A program made the position numbers and the translations under genes. Positions 46,860 through 57,640 of a stretch of DNA of 64,000 bases are shown here, in pieces (position 1 is the first letter of the stretch; each line of letters begins with the position of its first letter). Origin of the DNA: Lysobacterales bacterium (GTDB lineage Bacteria > Pseudomonadota > Gammaproteobacteria > Xanthomonadales > Xanthomonadaceae); the NCBI GenBank assembly GCA_019510125.1, contig JAEKKX010000003.1, forward strand, positions 186,001 through 250,000, given 5' to 3'. Below the pieces are notes generated by a model. That model did no database searches, was not told the origin of the DNA, and saw only the letters and a program-made list of their open reading frames with translations.

Positions 46860-47668
46860 ACACGCGTCCGTCCATCCCCCGCCGGGTCCTCGTCGCGCTG
46901 CCGCTGCTGGCCGCGCTGGCGGCGTGCGGCCATAGCACGGTGGTCCGCACCGGGCCGCGCCACGACACCCGCACCGCGCGTCCGCCGTCGCCGCCGAAGG
47001 CCGGCGCGACCGCGGTCGTGCGCAGCGGCGAAACCCTCTATCGCATCGCGACCCGCTACGGCCTCAGTCCGCTGGACCTGGCGATGTGGAACCGCATCCC
47101 GCCGCCGTACACCATCTATCCCGGGCAGCGCCTGCGACTGACGCCCCCGGTCGCGGGGCGGCCGTCGTCGTCGGGCACGCCGCCGGTGGCGCGCACGCCG
47201 GTTCCGCCGAGGACTTCCGCCGGCACGCCGGCGACGACGCCGCCCGTTCGCAATCCCGTGCCCACGCCCGCACCGGCGACCGCGCCGGCGCAGGCGCCGT
47301 TCGCCTGGCGCTGGCCCGCCGACGGCGCACTGGTCGGCAGCTTCGCGGCGGGCGATCCGACCCGGCAGGGCATCGACATCGGCGGTCGCGTCGGCGACCC
47401 GGTGCGCGCCGCCGCGGACGGCGTGGTCGTGTATTCCGGCACCGGCCTGGTCGGCTACGGCGAACTGGTCATCGTCAAGCACGACGACCAGTGGCTCTCC
47501 GCCTACGGCCACAACCGCGCGCGGCTGGTCAACGAAGGCCAGCGCGTGAAGGCCGGCGACCAGATCGCCGAGATGGGCCACAGCGGCGCCTCGCGCGACA
47601 TGCTCCACTTCGAGATTCGCTACAACGGCAAGCCGCAGGATCCGCTGCAGGCGCTGCCGAAACGATGA
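46856..47668 (+). CDS. nlpD: NlpD-like LysM/M23 lipoprotein, amidase activator
   Basis: The 270-residue lipoprotein (signal LLAALAACGHS, C24) has a LysM domain (about 53-97, SGETLYRIATRYGLSPLD), a Pro/Thr-rich linker and an M23 domain (about 150-268). The M23 site is degenerate: GIDIGG replaces the first zinc histidine, and AYGHN and LHFEIRYNGKPQDPL remain, as in E. coli NlpD. It should therefore activate AmiC-type amidases during daughter-cell separation and not cut peptidoglycan itself. It follows surE-pcm-yqaA. Confidence 0.92.
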   Translation: MNTRPSIPRRVLVALPLLAALAACGHSTVVRTGPRHDTRTARPPSPPKAGATAVVRSGETLYRIATRYGLSPLDLAMWNRIPPPYTIYPGQRLRLTPPVAGRPSSSGTPPVARTPVPPRTSAGTPATTPPVRNPVPTPAPATAPAQAPFAWRWPADGALVGSFAAGDPTRQGIDIGGRVGDPVRAAADGVVVYSGTGLVGYGELVIVKHDDQWLSAYGHNRARLVNEGQRVKAGDQIAEMGHSGASRDMLHFEIRYNGKPQDPLQALPKR

Positions 47669-48579
47669 CCAGGACGAAGACCGTGAAGACGATGTTCCGC
47701 CGCCTGCGGCTCGTCGCCGGGCTCGCGCTGCTGGCGCTGGCGTGGTCGCCCGCAGGCGCGGCCGGGCGCGCCGCCGACCGTGCGCCCGATCCTTCCGCCG
47801 ACCGCGCCGGCGTCGCGCAGCCGCTGGCGATCGGCGAGACCTTCACGCTCGCATCGAAGGCGCTGGGCGAGACCCGGCGCATCAACGTCTGGCGCCCCGC
47901 GGCCGATCCCGCGAAGCCCGACGCGAAGCTGCCGGTGCTGTACCTGCTCGACGGCGGCATCGGCGAGGATTTCCTGCACATCGCCGGCCTCATGCAGGTG
48001 TCGATCGCGAACGGCACGATGCGGCCGTTCCTCCTCGTCGGCATCGAGAACACCCAGCGCCGGCGCGACTTCACGCCGCCGACCGCGGTCGCGGACGACC
48101 GCGCGATCGCGCCCGTCGTCGGCGGCGCGGCGGCGTTCCGCGCCTTCCTGCGCGACGAACTGAAGCCGGAGATCGCGCGCCGCTACCGCGTCGGCGACGA
48201 GAGCGCGATCGCCGGCGAATCGCTGGCCGGGCTGTTCGTGCTCGACACGCTGGTGACGACGCCCGATCTGTTCGACGACTGGATCGCGATCGATCCGGCG
48301 CTGTGGTGGAACGACCAGGCGCTGCTCAAGGGCCTGCGCGCGTTCCTCAAGGCGCATCCCGGGCTGCGCGGGCGGCTGTTGGTGGCCGCCAGCGGCGAAC
48401 CGACGATCGCCTCGCTGACCGTGTGGCTGCCGTCGATCCTGCAGGACGACGCGCCGAAGGGCCTGGCCTGGCGCTACCTGCCGCTGCCGGACGAAACCCA
48501 CGGCAGCGTGTTCCATCCGGCGGCGCTGCGCCTGTTCCGCGCGCTGTCCGAGCCGGCCCCGCCGGCGGCCTCGCCCTGA
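47665..48579 (+). CDS. Exported alpha/beta-hydrolase (putative esterase, IroE/Fes-like)
   Basis: The 304-residue protein has a signal peptide (LALLALAWSPAGAAG) and an esterase D-like hydrolase fold: LPVLYLLDGG, RPFLLVGIENTQRRRDFTPP, the nucleophile elbow AGESLAGLFV (usual GxSxG becomes GESLAG) and a late His in LPDETHGSVFHPA. Such enzymes cleave esters, including siderophore lactones; the substrate is unknown. It overlaps nlpD by 4 bp but is not part of the classical cluster. Confidence 0.85.
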   Translation: MTRTKTVKTMFRRLRLVAGLALLALAWSPAGAAGRAADRAPDPSADRAGVAQPLAIGETFTLASKALGETRRINVWRPAADPAKPDAKLPVLYLLDGGIGEDFLHIAGLMQVSIANGTMRPFLLVGIENTQRRRDFTPPTAVADDRAIAPVVGGAAAFRAFLRDELKPEIARRYRVGDESAIAGESLAGLFVLDTLVTTPDLFDDWIAIDPALWWNDQALLKGLRAFLKAHPGLRGRLLVAASGEPTIASLTVWLPSILQDDAPKGLAWRYLPLPDETHGSVFHPAALRLFRALSEPAPPAASP

Positions 48580-48655
48580 GCGGGCGCGACGTGCAGGACG
48601 CGGATTTGATCCGGGTCGGATCGCCGTCGTCGCGTAACCGGGATCATCGCCGGCG

Positions 48656-49075
48656 ATGACTCCGCTCCGTCGCCCGCGCCCGCTGCTGTGGTCGCTCGCC
48701 TTCACGGCGAGCCTGCTGCTCGCGCTGCTGCCCGCGGCCGGGCGGCTGTACCGCGCCGGGACCTTCGATCCGCCGGCGCTCGCGCTGCAGGCGTTCTGCA
48801 CCGCGGACGGTCTGGCCCTGCGCAGCCCCGCGCCGCGCATCGCGGGCGACGCCGTGCATCCGCATGGCGAGGGCGCGCCCGCGGGCGAGGCCGGCGACGA
48901 TTGCGGCTACTGTCCGCTGCTGGCGACGACCGGCCTGCCCGCCGTCCCGTCGCCGGTGCTGCCGCCGTTGCCGCCGATGGCGACGGTGTTCGCGCCGCGC
49001 CCAGTGCGGCGCACGGTCGATCGCCATCCGATCGGCCACCGGCCGCGTGGCCCGCCGGCGCGCTTCGCCGCCTGA
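48656..49075 (+). CDS. DUF2946 family protein
   Basis: The 139-residue protein has an N-terminal signal or anchor helix and the DUF2946 signature DDCGYCPLLA after a His-containing stretch (HPHGEG), giving a possible metal-binding site. Members usually lie beside copper-linked TonB receptors, and one follows at 117 bp here. A Pro-rich region precedes a basic C-terminus. Function is unknown, probably copper handling in the periplasm or inner membrane. Confidence 0.82.
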   Translation: MTPLRRPRPLLWSLAFTASLLLALLPAAGRLYRAGTFDPPALALQAFCTADGLALRSPAPRIAGDAVHPHGEGAPAGEAGDDCGYCPLLATTGLPAVPSPVLPPLPPMATVFAPRPVRRTVDRHPIGHRPRGPPARFAA

Positions 49076-49192
49076 CCGATCCCGCGTTCCGCATTCCTTT
49101 CCCGACTTGCCGCCCCGTGCGTTCGCGCGGCGGGCGCGCATGCGCCGTGACGCTTCGCGCGCACGGACGCCACCTCATTCCGGAGTTTCCCC

Positions 49193-51451
49193 ATGCGTTC
49201 CTTCGTGTCCCTCCCGGCCGCGCCGCTCGCGGCCGCGATCTTCGTCGCACTGCCGTTCCGCGCCTTCTCGGCCGAGCCCGCGCTTCGCGACGCCGGCGAC
49301 GGCGTCGCCACCCTGCCGAAGGTGATCGTCGAAAGCGATCGCGCCGACATCGCGCCGGCCCGTCGCGTCGATGCCGCCGATCTGCGGGCGCGCCGCGCCG
49401 CCGCCCGCGACGCCGCCGCGCTGCTCGACGGCCAGCCCGGCGTCGCCGTCAACGCCGCCGGCGGCGTGTCCGGGCTGCCGTCGATCCGCGGCCTCGCCGA
49501 CGATCGCCTGCGCATCCGCGTCGACGGCGCCGACATCACCGCGTCGTGTCCGAACCACATGAATCCCGCGCTCTCCTACGTGCCGCCGGGCGATGTCGCC
49601 AGCATCACCGTGTATCCGGGGATCACTCCGGTGTCGCAGGGCGGCGATTCGATCGGCGGCAGCATCGTCGTCGAACGCACCCCGCCGGCCTTCGCCGCCG
49701 CGGGCGCTGGCGTGGTGTTCTCCGGCGAGACCGCCGCCTACTACCGCAGCAACGGCGATGCCCGCGGCGCGAGCGTGGCGGCCGGCTTCGCCACCGAGCA
49801 TTTCAGCGCGCGTTACACCGGTTCGACCGCCCGCGCCGGCGATTACCGCGCCGGCGACGATTTCAAGGCCTACACCGCCACCGGCCGCGCCGGGCACGCG
49901 CTGGGCCGCGACGTGGTCGGCGCCAGCGGCTACGTCGCGCACGACCAGTCGCTCGGCCTCGCCTACGCCTGGGGCGACCAGCTCATCGAAGCGAAATTCG
50001 GCTGGCAGCAGATGCCGATGCAGGGCTTCCCCAACCAGCGCATGGACCTCACCGACAACCGCCAGCGCAGTGCGCGCCTGCGCTACCTCGGCCAGTTCGA
50101 CTGGGGCCGGCTGGAGGCGCTCGCCTACCGCGAAACGCTCGACCACGCGATGGATTTCGGCCCCGACAAACAGTCCGTCTACGGCATCGCGCGCGGCATG
50201 CCGATGCTCACCGACAGCGACACCCGCGCGCTGTCGCTCGACGCCGACATCGCCCTGCCTGGCGACGACCGCCTGCGCCTGGGCCTGGCGCATCGCGCGT
50301 ACCGGCTGGACGACCGCTGGCCGCCGTCGGGCGGGATGATGGGGCCGGGCACGTTCCGCAACGTCCGCGACGGCGCGCGCGACCGCAGCGCGGTCTACGT
50401 CGAGTGGGAGCACCACTTCGATCCGCGCTGGACCGCCGAACTCGGCGTCCGCCACGAGCGCGTGCGTATGGACGCGGGCACGGTGCGGGGCTACGACCCG
50501 ACCAGCGACATGATGGGGTCGTACCAGCGGCGCGACGCCGCGCGCTTCAACGCCGCCGACCGCGCGCGCAGCGACGGCAACTGGGACGCCAGCGCGATCT
50601 TCCGCTTCGCCGCGGGCGCGCGCAGCGACATCGCCTTCGGCATCGGCCGCAAGGTGCGCTCGCCGGGCCTGTACGAGGTGTACCCGTGGTCGACGTGGTC
50701 GATGGCCGCGGTGATGAACAACTTCGTCGGCGACGGCAACGGCTACGTCGGCAACCTCGATCTCGCGCCCGAGCGTGCGGTTACGGTCTCGGCGACCTTC
50801 GACCTGCATGCGCCGGATCGCCGCTGGGCGCTGCAGTTCACGCCTTACCGCACGCAGATCGCCGACTACATCGACGCCGTGCAGTGGGACGCCGCCGACG
50901 ACGCGCCGCGCGCGACGCCGGTGCGCAACGCCTTCACCGTACTCAAGTACCGGAACCAGCGCGCGCGGCTGTACGGCGTGGACGTCGCCGGCAAGCTGCG
51001 GCTGGCGGACACCGGCGTCGGCGCGTTCGGCCTGGAGGGCACGCTGGCGTGGTCGCAGGGCGAGAACACCCGCACCGGCGACGGCCTCTACAACCGGATG
51101 CCGCCCAATGCCCGGCTGTCGCTGACCCACCGCGTCGGCGGCTGGGACAGCGCGCTCGAGGTGGTCGGGGTCGCGCGCAAGGACCGCGTCTCGCGCGTGC
51201 GCAACGAGGTCGAGACCGCCGGCTACGGTCTGGTCGACCTGCGCGTCGCGCATGCGTGGAAGCGGGTGCGGCTCGACCTGGGCGTGGACAATCTGTTCGA
51301 TCGGTTCCACGCCCTGCCGACCGGCGGCGCCTATCTGGGACAGGGCATGACCATGGCGATGAACCCGCCCGGGTCGAACCCGCCGCAGTGGGGCACGGCG
51401 GTGCCGGGGCCCGGCCGGTCGATGTACGCCGCGGTCAGCGTGACGTTCTGA
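49193..51451 (+). CDS. TonB-dependent outer-membrane receptor, OprC-like copper type
   Basis: The 752-residue protein has a signal peptide (cleavage near AFSA-EP), a plug domain (about 55-165; LDGQPGVAVNAAGGVSGLPS, SIRGLADDRLRIRVDG) and a 22-strand barrel ending in aromatic VTF. A CxxxM motif (C119 and M123 in ASCPNHMNP) and Met-rich loops (MPMQGFPNQRM, GGMMGPG) match OprC, the copper receptor of Pseudomonas, in which CxxxM binds copper. It would take up copper or a copper complex. The DUF2946 gene upstream fits this. Confidence 0.88.
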   Translation: MRSFVSLPAAPLAAAIFVALPFRAFSAEPALRDAGDGVATLPKVIVESDRADIAPARRVDAADLRARRAAARDAAALLDGQPGVAVNAAGGVSGLPSIRGLADDRLRIRVDGADITASCPNHMNPALSYVPPGDVASITVYPGITPVSQGGDSIGGSIVVERTPPAFAAAGAGVVFSGETAAYYRSNGDARGASVAAGFATEHFSARYTGSTARAGDYRAGDDFKAYTATGRAGHALGRDVVGASGYVAHDQSLGLAYAWGDQLIEAKFGWQQMPMQGFPNQRMDLTDNRQRSARLRYLGQFDWGRLEALAYRETLDHAMDFGPDKQSVYGIARGMPMLTDSDTRALSLDADIALPGDDRLRLGLAHRAYRLDDRWPPSGGMMGPGTFRNVRDGARDRSAVYVEWEHHFDPRWTAELGVRHERVRMDAGTVRGYDPTSDMMGSYQRRDAARFNAADRARSDGNWDASAIFRFAAGARSDIAFGIGRKVRSPGLYEVYPWSTWSMAAVMNNFVGDGNGYVGNLDLAPERAVTVSATFDLHAPDRRWALQFTPYRTQIADYIDAVQWDAADDAPRATPVRNAFTVLKYRNQRARLYGVDVAGKLRLADTGVGAFGLEGTLAWSQGENTRTGDGLYNRMPPNARLSLTHRVGGWDSALEVVGVARKDRVSRVRNEVETAGYGLVDLRVAHAWKRVRLDLGVDNLFDRFHALPTGGAYLGQGMTMAMNPPGSNPPQWGTAVPGPGRSMYAAVSVTF

Positions 51452-51476
51452 CGCTGCGGCCCGCGTCGGGTTCGCC

Positions 51477-51526
51477 CCGTGCGTCCGGGGGATGCGGCAC
51501 TCCGGCCGCATCTCCCGGACGCACGG
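51477..51526. terminator. 21-bp hairpin between convergent receptor and peptidase genes
   Basis: The arms 51477-51497 and 51506-51526 pair at 20 of 21 positions around an 8-nt loop. No long T-run follows, but the location between two convergent stop codons, ending 1 bp from the peptidase stop, fits a two-way transcription block. Confidence 0.6.
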
Positions 51527-52123
51527 TCACCGCGTGATGCACAGCGAGGTGCCGCGATGGTGGTCCTCGCCCCAGGTGCGGTAACCGGCGGTGTCGATGT
51601 GGATGGCGGTCGGGGTGTAGAAGCCCAGGCCCATCTGCTCGGCCTCGCCGTGTTCGCGCCAGAACGCGCACAGCTTCGCCACGTTGTCGGGGCGGTCGGG
51701 CAGGTCGAAGTCGATCGCCCGGTTCTGCAGGTGCTTGCTGCCGGCGCTGCCGCCGGCACAGGCGTTGAGTTCGGGGTCGCGGTACGACGATCGCGCCAGC
51801 GCCGGATCGAGAATGCCGAGATCGCGCAATCGCGCGACCAGCCGCAGCGTCGGCGGCATGTTCGCCTGCAGCTCGACCGGCGGCACGCCGAATTCGTCGC
51901 GGCCGCAGCGTCGCCACATGCGCGCGGTGCGCGCCAGCGCGAGTGCGGGCACGACGCCGTCCACGCCTTCGCTGCGCAGCGCTGCGGCGTAGGCGTCGCT
52001 CTCGCTGCGATGACCGGCGTCGAGCCAGCGCGTGTAGCGTTTTTCGGGCGAGCGCGTCAGCACGGCGCAGCCGGCGATCGCGAACACGAAGACCGGCAGC
52101 GCGAGTCTGCGCAGGCAGCGCAT
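51527..52123 (-). CDS. M15-type D-Ala-D-Ala carboxypeptidase-like lipoprotein
   Basis: The 198-residue protein has a lipoprotein signal (VFAIAGC, C19). The C-terminal half resembles peptidase M15A: SYRDPELNACAGGSAGSKHL, then NRAIDFDLP (His and Asp zinc ligands in SKHLQNRAIDFD) and IHIDTAGYRTWG with the last His. It may trim peptidoglycan peptides. Its stop follows a hairpin shared with the convergent receptor gene. The Mth938-type gene lies 5 bp upstream, so the two are probably one operon. Confidence 0.8.
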   Translation of the reverse strand: MRCLRRLALPVFVFAIAGCAVLTRSPEKRYTRWLDAGHRSESDAYAAALRSEGVDGVVPALALARTARMWRRCGRDEFGVPPVELQANMPPTLRLVARLRDLGILDPALARSSYRDPELNACAGGSAGSKHLQNRAIDFDLPDRPDNVAKLCAFWREHGEAEQMGLGFYTPTAIHIDTAGYRTWGEDHHRGTSLCITR

Positions 52124-52128
52124 CCGGC

Positions 52129-52503
52129 TCAGCCTTCCAGCACGAATCCGGCGACCACGCGCCGGCCTTCGCCCGCCAGCACGTTGAAGGTGCGCGCGGC
52201 GGCGGCGTTGGTCATGGTCTCCAGGCCGATGCCGCGCGACAGGCAGGCGGCGAGGGTGGCCGCGGGCGGGAACACCTGGCGTCCGCCGCTGCCGAGCAGG
52301 ATGACCTCGGGCTGCAGCGCGAACAGCGGTTCGAGATCGGCCGGCGACAGGGTCGCGGCGTCGCGCGCGGCCCAGTCCTCGACCAGCGTGTCCGGCGACA
52401 GCACGAAACTGGCGGTCAGCCGGCGGTCGTTGACCAGCGCCGAGGCGCCGTCGGCGCCGCGCAGGAAATAGGCGTGATCGGGGCGTTCGAGATGGAGCAG
52501 CAT
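52129..52503 (-). CDS. Mth938-like (DUF498) domain protein
   Basis: The 124-residue protein has the Mth938 fold signature: [14 protein letters not shown], a helix, then [45 protein letters not shown] (given in order, residues about 90-122). Proteins of this type occur from archaea to mitochondria (NDUFAF3, a complex I assembly factor). The bacterial role is not known. It lies between yhbY and the M15-like gene on the same strand. Confidence 0.85.
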   Translation of the reverse strand: MLLHLERPDHAYFLRGADGASALVNDRRLTASFVLSPDTLVEDWAARDAATLSPADLEPLFALQPEVILLGSGGRQVFPPAATLAACLSRGIGLETMTNAAAARTFNVLAGEGRRVVAGFVLEG

Positions 52504-52528
52504 GGCGACGTGGCCTCGGCCGCCGGGG

Positions 52529-52834
52529 TCACGCCCGCGGCAGCACGATCTGCCGGTGGTCCTTGCTCTGCCGGTACAGCACGGCGACGTTGCCGATGCG
52601 CTGGACCAGCGCGGCGCCGCTGCGCTCGGCGAGACTGGCGATCAGCGCGTCGCGGGCCTCGCGGTCCCCGACGGCGACCTTGACCTTGATCAGCTCGTGG
52701 TGCTCCAGCGCCAGCTCGACCTCGGCGACGACCGCGTCCGTCAGTCCCTTGGCCCCCATCTGCAGCATGGCCTTGAGGCCGTGGGCCTGGCCGCGGAGGA
52801 AGCGGATCTGGGCGTTGGTCAGCGAGGTCGGCAT
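52529..52834 (-). CDS. yhbY: CRM-domain RNA-binding protein YhbY
   Basis: The 101-residue protein is a single CRM domain: [49 protein letters not shown], the GxxR-like [10 protein letters not shown] and the end [15 protein letters not shown]. YhbY binds pre-50S ribosomes. It is divergent from rlmE, as in many gammaproteobacteria. The ATG at 52834 gives the family start MPTSLTNAQ. Confidence 0.93.
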   Translation of the reverse strand: MPTSLTNAQIRFLRGQAHGLKAMLQMGAKGLTDAVVAEVELALEHHELIKVKVAVGDREARDALIASLAERSGAALVQRIGNVAVLYRQSKDHRQIVLPRA

Positions 52835-52878
52835 GCAGGGGCGGGCGCTTTCGGCCGGGAGGGGAACGGCGGGCAGGG

Positions 52879-52884
52879 TATCAT
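52879..52884 (+). promoter_or_regulatory. Putative -10 element of rlmE-ftsH
   Basis: TATCAT in GGGTATCATGGCCGCC lies in the yhbY/rlmE gap. It matches the surE box closely. The leader to rlmE would be about 110 nt and contains a 15-bp tandem repeat. Confidence 0.35.
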
Positions 52885-52906
52885 GGCCGCCGCTGCCGGC
52901 CCGGCC

Positions 52907-52951
52907 CGGTTCCGTCGGGCCCGGCCCTCTCGGGCCCGGTCCCCTCGGGCA
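52907..52951. repeat. Three 15-bp tandem repeats in the yhbY/rlmE gap
   Basis: Units 52907-52921, 52922-52936 and 52937-52951 share CGGxxCCxTCGGGCC with drift. They lie in the transcribed leader of rlmE if the box at 52879 is used. Confidence 0.7.
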
Positions 52952-52999
52952 CGGCGCGCGCGACCGCCTCCTTTTTCCCTCTTCCCCCGTCTCCTCCCC

Positions 53000-53632
53000 A
53001 TGACCCGCAGCAAGAGCAGCCACCGCTGGCTCAAGGAGCATTTCTCCGATCCCTACGTCAAGAAGGCGCAGGCGGAGGGGGTGCGCTCGCGGGCGGCCTA
53101 CAAGCTGGAGGAACTGGTCGAGCGCGATCGCCTGCTGCGCCCGGGCATGGCGGTGGTCGACCTCGGCGCCGCCCCGGGCGGCTGGTCGCAGTGGGTCCGG
53201 CAGGCGCTGGGCGACACCGGCCGAGTGGTGGCGCTGGACATCCTCGAGATGCCGACCCTGGCCGGGGTCGAGTTCATCCACGGCGACTTCCGCGAGGACG
53301 AAGTCCTGGCCCGGCTGGAAGCCCTGCTGAACGGGCAGCCGGTGGACCTTGTGCTCTCGGACATGGCGCCCAATATGAGCGGAGTGGATGCGGTGGACCT
53401 GCCGCGGGCCATGCATCTGGCGGAGCTGGCGATGGAATTCGCCGACCGCCACCTGCGGCCCGGCGGCGCCTTCCTGATCAAGCTGTTCCAGGGGGTCGGG
53501 TTCGACGCGTACGTCCGGGACTTGCGCGCGCGCTACGACCGTGTCGTGATCCGCAAGCCGGCGGCTTCGCGCAGGCGTTCCCCCGAGGTGTATGCCCTGG
53601 CCCAGGGCAAGCGCCCGGGGACCGCCGCCTGA
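53000..53632 (+). CDS. rlmE: 23S rRNA 2'-O-ribose U2552 methyltransferase
   Basis: The 210-residue enzyme methylates U2552 in the A-loop of 23S rRNA. The catalytic tetrad is visible as K35 ([10 protein letters not shown]), D121 (SDMAPN), K161 (FLIKLFQG) and E196 ([11 protein letters not shown]); SAM motif I is [14 protein letters not shown]. Start [17 protein letters not shown] is the family start. It is followed by ftsH, as in E. coli, across a 13-bp tandem repeat. Confidence 0.97.
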   Translation: MTRSKSSHRWLKEHFSDPYVKKAQAEGVRSRAAYKLEELVERDRLLRPGMAVVDLGAAPGGWSQWVRQALGDTGRVVALDILEMPTLAGVEFIHGDFREDEVLARLEALLNGQPVDLVLSDMAPNMSGVDAVDLPRAMHLAELAMEFADRHLRPGGAFLIKLFQGVGFDAYVRDLRARYDRVVIRKPAASRRRSPEVYALAQGKRPGTAA

Positions 53633-53653
53633 AGCCCACGGGCGCGCCGCCAC

Positions 53654-53705
53654 CGATGCCGACAACCGACGCCGACAACCGACGCTGACAACCGACGCTG
53701 ACAAC
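53654..53705 (+). repeat. Four 13-bp tandem repeats between rlmE and ftsH
   Basis: Units 53654-53666, 53667-53679, 53680-53692 and 53693-53705 read CGACGCTGACAAC with one or two changes; the last two are identical. They end 26 bp before the ftsH start. Confidence 0.88.
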
Positions 53706-53731
53706 ATGGGTCCTCCGGGACGTACGACGGG

Positions 53732-55654
<1,923 letters not shown>

Positions 55655-55680
55655 CCCAACGCTTGCCAGCGTTTCCGCGA

Positions 55681-55708
55681 AAGGCCAGAGTCCGCTCTGG
55701 CCTTTTTC
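55681..55708 (+). terminator. Rho-independent terminator after ftsH
   Basis: AAGGCCAGAG and CTCTGGCCTT (10 bp) flank a 4-nt loop and run into TTTTT. It lies 26 bp past the ftsH stop, so folP needs its own promoter or read-through. Confidence 0.92.
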
Positions 55709-55720
55709 GTGTCCGCTGCC

Positions 55721-56620
55721 ATGTTCGACATCGCCCCCCGGCTCGACTGCGCCGGCAGAACGCTCGTCCTCGACCGCCCGCGGGTCATGGGCATCGTCAA
55801 CGTCACCCCCGATTCGTTCTCCGACGGCGGCGCGCATCCGACGGCCGAGGCCGCGGTCGCGCACGCGCTGCGGCTCGCGGAGGAGGGCGCGGACGTGCTC
55901 GACGTCGGCGGCGAGTCGACCCGGCCCGGCGCCGCGGAGGTGTCCGTCGACGAGGAGTTGTCGCGGGTGATCCCGGTGATCGAACGGCTGGCGAAGGCCG
56001 TCCCGCTGCCGATCAGCGTCGACACCTCGAAACCCGAGGTGATGCGCGCCGCGATCGCCGCGGGCGCGGGCATGATCAACGACGTGTTCGCACTGCGCCG
56101 CGACGGCGCGCTCGACGCCGCCGCGACGCTGGGCGTGCCGGTGGTGCTGATGCACATGCTCGGCGAGCCGCGTTCGATGCAGGACGCGCCCGAGTACGAG
56201 GACGTCGTCGCCGACGTCCATCGCTTCCTCGCCGAGCGGATCTTCTCGGCCGAGATGGCCGGCATCGACAAGAAGCGGATCGTGGTCGACCCCGGGTTCG
56301 GGTTCGGCAAGACCACCGCGCACAACCTCGCGCTGCTGGCGCGCTTCGAGCGCTTCGCCGACCTCGGCGTGCCGGTGCTGGCCGGGCTGTCGCGGAAGCG
56401 CACGATCGGCGAGCTGACCGGTCGCGCCGCGCCGCCGGACCGCGCCGCCGGCTCCGTCGCCGCCCACCTGATCGCGGTGCAGCGCGGCGCGCGGCTGGTC
56501 CGCGTCCATGACGTGGCGGCGACGGTCGATGCGCTGAAGGTCTGGAACGCGGTGGCGGCGGTGCCGCTGCCGAAAGCGAAACCGGCCGCCCCCGGCATCC
56601 GCTGGCCGGACGACGATTGA
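55721..56620 (+). CDS. folP: Dihydropteroate synthase
   Basis: The 299-residue TIM-barrel enzyme joins p-aminobenzoate to dihydropterin pyrophosphate in folate synthesis and is the sulfonamide target. VMGIVNVTPDSFSDGG binds pyrophosphate and Mg, DVGGESTRPGA and DPGFGFGKT complete the site. I chose the ATG at 55721; a GTG at 55709 lies next to the T-run of the ftsH terminator and is less likely. The C-terminus extends by about 20 residues beyond the family end. Confidence 0.96.
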   Translation: MFDIAPRLDCAGRTLVLDRPRVMGIVNVTPDSFSDGGAHPTAEAAVAHALRLAEEGADVLDVGGESTRPGAAEVSVDEELSRVIPVIERLAKAVPLPISVDTSKPEVMRAAIAAGAGMINDVFALRRDGALDAAATLGVPVVLMHMLGEPRSMQDAPEYEDVVADVHRFLAERIFSAEMAGIDKKRIVVDPGFGFGKTTAHNLALLARFERFADLGVPVLAGLSRKRTIGELTGRAAPPDRAAGSVAAHLIAVQRGARLVRVHDVAATVDALKVWNAVAAVPLPKAKPAAPGIRWPDDD

Positions 56621-56848
56621 CCGCGCCGCGCGCCGCCGCATCGCGGGTTTCGTGAACGCCGCCCCGTTGCGAAAGCCGGGCCCCTGACACAGTATGGCCG
56701 CAGCGTGGTCCCCGCGCTCCGCGAGCGGTGGAGCGCTGCACTGCGCGATGCGTCCCGGCGCCGGAGGCCTCGGGGACGGATGCCGCGAGGCATGCGCGAG
56801 GAAGTGCCCGGACATGATGATCCGTTTCGATTTTTCAGGAGATTGACG

Positions 56849-57640
56849 ATGAAATTCGGTACCGCGACCGCACTGGTCGCGCTCTCGCTGCTCGGCAGCG
56901 GCCTTTCCGATTCCGCCAGCGCCGCCGCCCGGCCGGCCGCCAAGCCGGCCGCGGCCGCCACCGAGGCCGAAGCCGAGGATGCGGTCCAGCTCAGCGACAA
57001 GGCCGCGAAGAAGATCTCGATGGCGATCGGCGAGGAAGTGGGCGATTTCGTCGTCACCAGGCAGGAGGCGGTCGAAGCCCCCGCGGGCAACAAGGCCACC
57101 GAGTACACGGTGAGGACCCAGCGCGGCCGCAGTTACAAGTGCCAGATCATCGAGCCCTCGCGCGCCGGCAAGATCTTCTCCTTCGGCACGGCGGGCGGCG
57201 GCGACGCGCTGTGCACCGAGTTCGCGGGTCCGGCCGGCGGCAAGGGCCGCGCCGCGGCCGCGCCGGCCGGGAAGGGCGGCGGCCCCGCCGCCGGCGCCAA
57301 GCCCAAGCCGGGCGCGCCGATCGCGGTCGGCGACAAGATCGCGAAGAAGATCTCGACCGCGATCGGCGTCGAGCCGAGCCAGTTCGTCGTGACCGCGCAG
57401 GAGGACGTGGAGGCGAACGTCGGCCAGCGGGCCACCGAGTACACCGTCCACACCAACGCCGGCAAGACCTACAAGTGCCAGATCATCGAGGCGTCGCGGC
57501 TGGGCAGGATCGCGACGTTCGGCACCGCCGGCAGCTCCGATGCGCTGTGCACCGACTTCACCAAGGGATCGCGCGACCAGGGCAAGACCAACCAGGCCGC
57601 CTGCAATGCGCTGCTGCGCGCCGCGCACAAGTGCGACTGA
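56849..57640 (+). CDS. Exported protein with two copies of an about 77-residue cysteine-paired module
   Basis: The 263-residue protein has a signal peptide (cleavage near ASA-AA) and a CAGGAG site before its ATG. Two repeats (about 49-125 and 161-237) align without gaps: KKISxAIG, FVVTxQExVEA, ATEYTV, YKCQIIE and FGTAGxxDALCT. Each has two cysteines (98/122 and 210/234) that could pair. An Ala/Gly/Pro/Lys linker joins them, and a short tail has two more cysteines. I recognise no family. A 228-bp gap separates it from folP. Confidence 0.78.
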   Translation: MKFGTATALVALSLLGSGLSDSASAAARPAAKPAAAATEAEAEDAVQLSDKAAKKISMAIGEEVGDFVVTRQEAVEAPAGNKATEYTVRTQRGRSYKCQIIEPSRAGKIFSFGTAGGGDALCTEFAGPAGGKGRAAAAPAGKGGGPAAGAKPKPGAPIAVGDKIAKKISTAIGVEPSQFVVTAQEDVEANVGQRATEYTVHTNAGKTYKCQIIEASRLGRIATFGTAGSSDALCTDFTKGSRDQGKTNQAACNALLRAAHKCD

